The position numbers were made by a program, and so were the translations under genes. Below, in pieces: positions 63,711 to 64,000 of a DNA stretch of 64,000 nucleotides. How positions within the stretch are numbered: the stretch's first letter is position 1; each line of letters starts with the position of its first letter. A model generated the notes under the pieces. It worked only from the letters and a program-made list of their open reading frames with translations, was not told where the DNA came from and ran no database searches. This stretch comes from a virus: IMG/VR virus record IMGVR_UViG_3300050821_003452, positions 1 to 64,000 of that record. One strand, given 5' to 3'.

Positions 63711-64000
63711 ATGACCATTGGACTTCATCAAGTAGCTAAGCCATCCACGCTGGTAATCACCGGAACACCAATAACTGTGACTCAAATCAACGTGCCATAT
63801 ACTGGATTTAGCGTCATCGGAGATGGGGGTACACCCCCGTATATATATTCTCTTACCAGCGGAACATTCCCACTTGGGTTAACCATAAATTCTTCCAGCG
63901 GTCTTGTAAGCGGGACGCCTCTGGCGGTAATATTGTCATCCAGCCTTACGCTTCAAGTAACCGATAAATATGGAAGAACCGCTCAACTGGCGTCTTTTTC
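63711..64000 (+). CDS. Putative tail protein with Ig-like repeat, 3'-truncated
   Basis: 96 codons open to the window end. The sequence TPPYIYSLTSGTFPLGLTIN then SGLVSGTPLAV is the He_PIG-type immunoglobulin-like repeat (P-P-Y-x-Y, G-x-P-G-L, G-x-P). An upstream ATG at 63697 stops at once. Likely another fibre component. Confidence 0.6.
   Translation, partial: MTIGLHQVAKPSTLVITGTPITVTQINVPYTGFSVIGDGGTPPYIYSLTSGTFPLGLTINSSSGLVSGTPLAVILSSSLTLQVTDKYGRTAQLASF

Overview
The window is one contiguous piece of a tailed double-stranded DNA phage genome. It shows terminase subunits, portal, scaffold, major capsid, tail and lysis genes, dense gene packing with many ATGA/TAATG overlaps, two tRNA genes and a recombination module. 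It has no integrase, ribosomal genes or host housekeeping genes. A GcrA-type regulator, RusA, a GTA-type holin and many small proteins of the kind found in rhizobial and caulobacterial phages point to an alphaproteobacterial host; this is inference. No DNA polymerase is visible here. The late genes run off both ends of the window, so the map is probably circular or permuted with the missing part between base 64000 and base 1.

Layout. 1-7.7 kb (+): end of the late region, with two large virion proteins, a tail-collar protein and a lysis cassette (endolysin, three or four small membrane proteins, an XhlA-like protein, a secreted Cys/His hydrolase-like protein, an RlpA-like protein). 7.7-14.5 kb (mostly -): recombination and DNA metabolism (HNH, SSB-like, ERF, YqaJ exonuclease, ParB/DGQHR-like). 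14.5-22.9 kb: short plus-strand islands (HTH, GcrA, RusA, replication initiator with an internal iteron cluster, small terminase, endonuclease VII) alternating with minus-strand runs of small proteins. 22.9-29.2 kb (-): a VWA/MoxR/partner triad, then a string of tiny unknown genes separated by a repeated double stem-loop leader. 29.2-31.0 kb: about 1.6 kb with almost no coding, rich in inverted repeats. 31.0-37.3 kb (+): a second run of small genes. 37.1-45.3 kb (-): a translationally coupled operon for a nonulosonic acid of the pseudaminic acid type (PseB, PseC-like, acetyltransferase, PseI/NeuB, cytidylyltransferase fused to a class III aminotransferase) plus an oxidoreductase and two methyltransferases. 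45.3-46.4 kb: two tRNAs and small genes. 46.4 kb to the end (+): late operon from large terminase through portal, GroES-like protein, scaffold, capsid and tail/fibre proteins, including a large protein with a glycosidase-like domain.

Three things stand out as possibly undescribed. (1) At least 18 otherwise different small proteins, on both strands and at several loci, end in the same short acidic helical tag (core Y/L-x-E-I-x-x-A-Q-E-I-M/Y-E). Many carry an SH3/KOW-like GDxVxV domain in front of it. (2) At least ten minus-strand genes share a leader made of two stem-loops followed by AGAGGGAA. The stem sequences change together between copies, and several loops read as GNRA or UNCG tetraloops on the transcribed strand. 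(3) A near-complete sugar-acid biosynthesis operon sits inside the phage, with a tRNA gene nested in a coding frame at its head; both tRNAs lack the usual U33.

All calls come from reading the sequence and translations; no database search was run.
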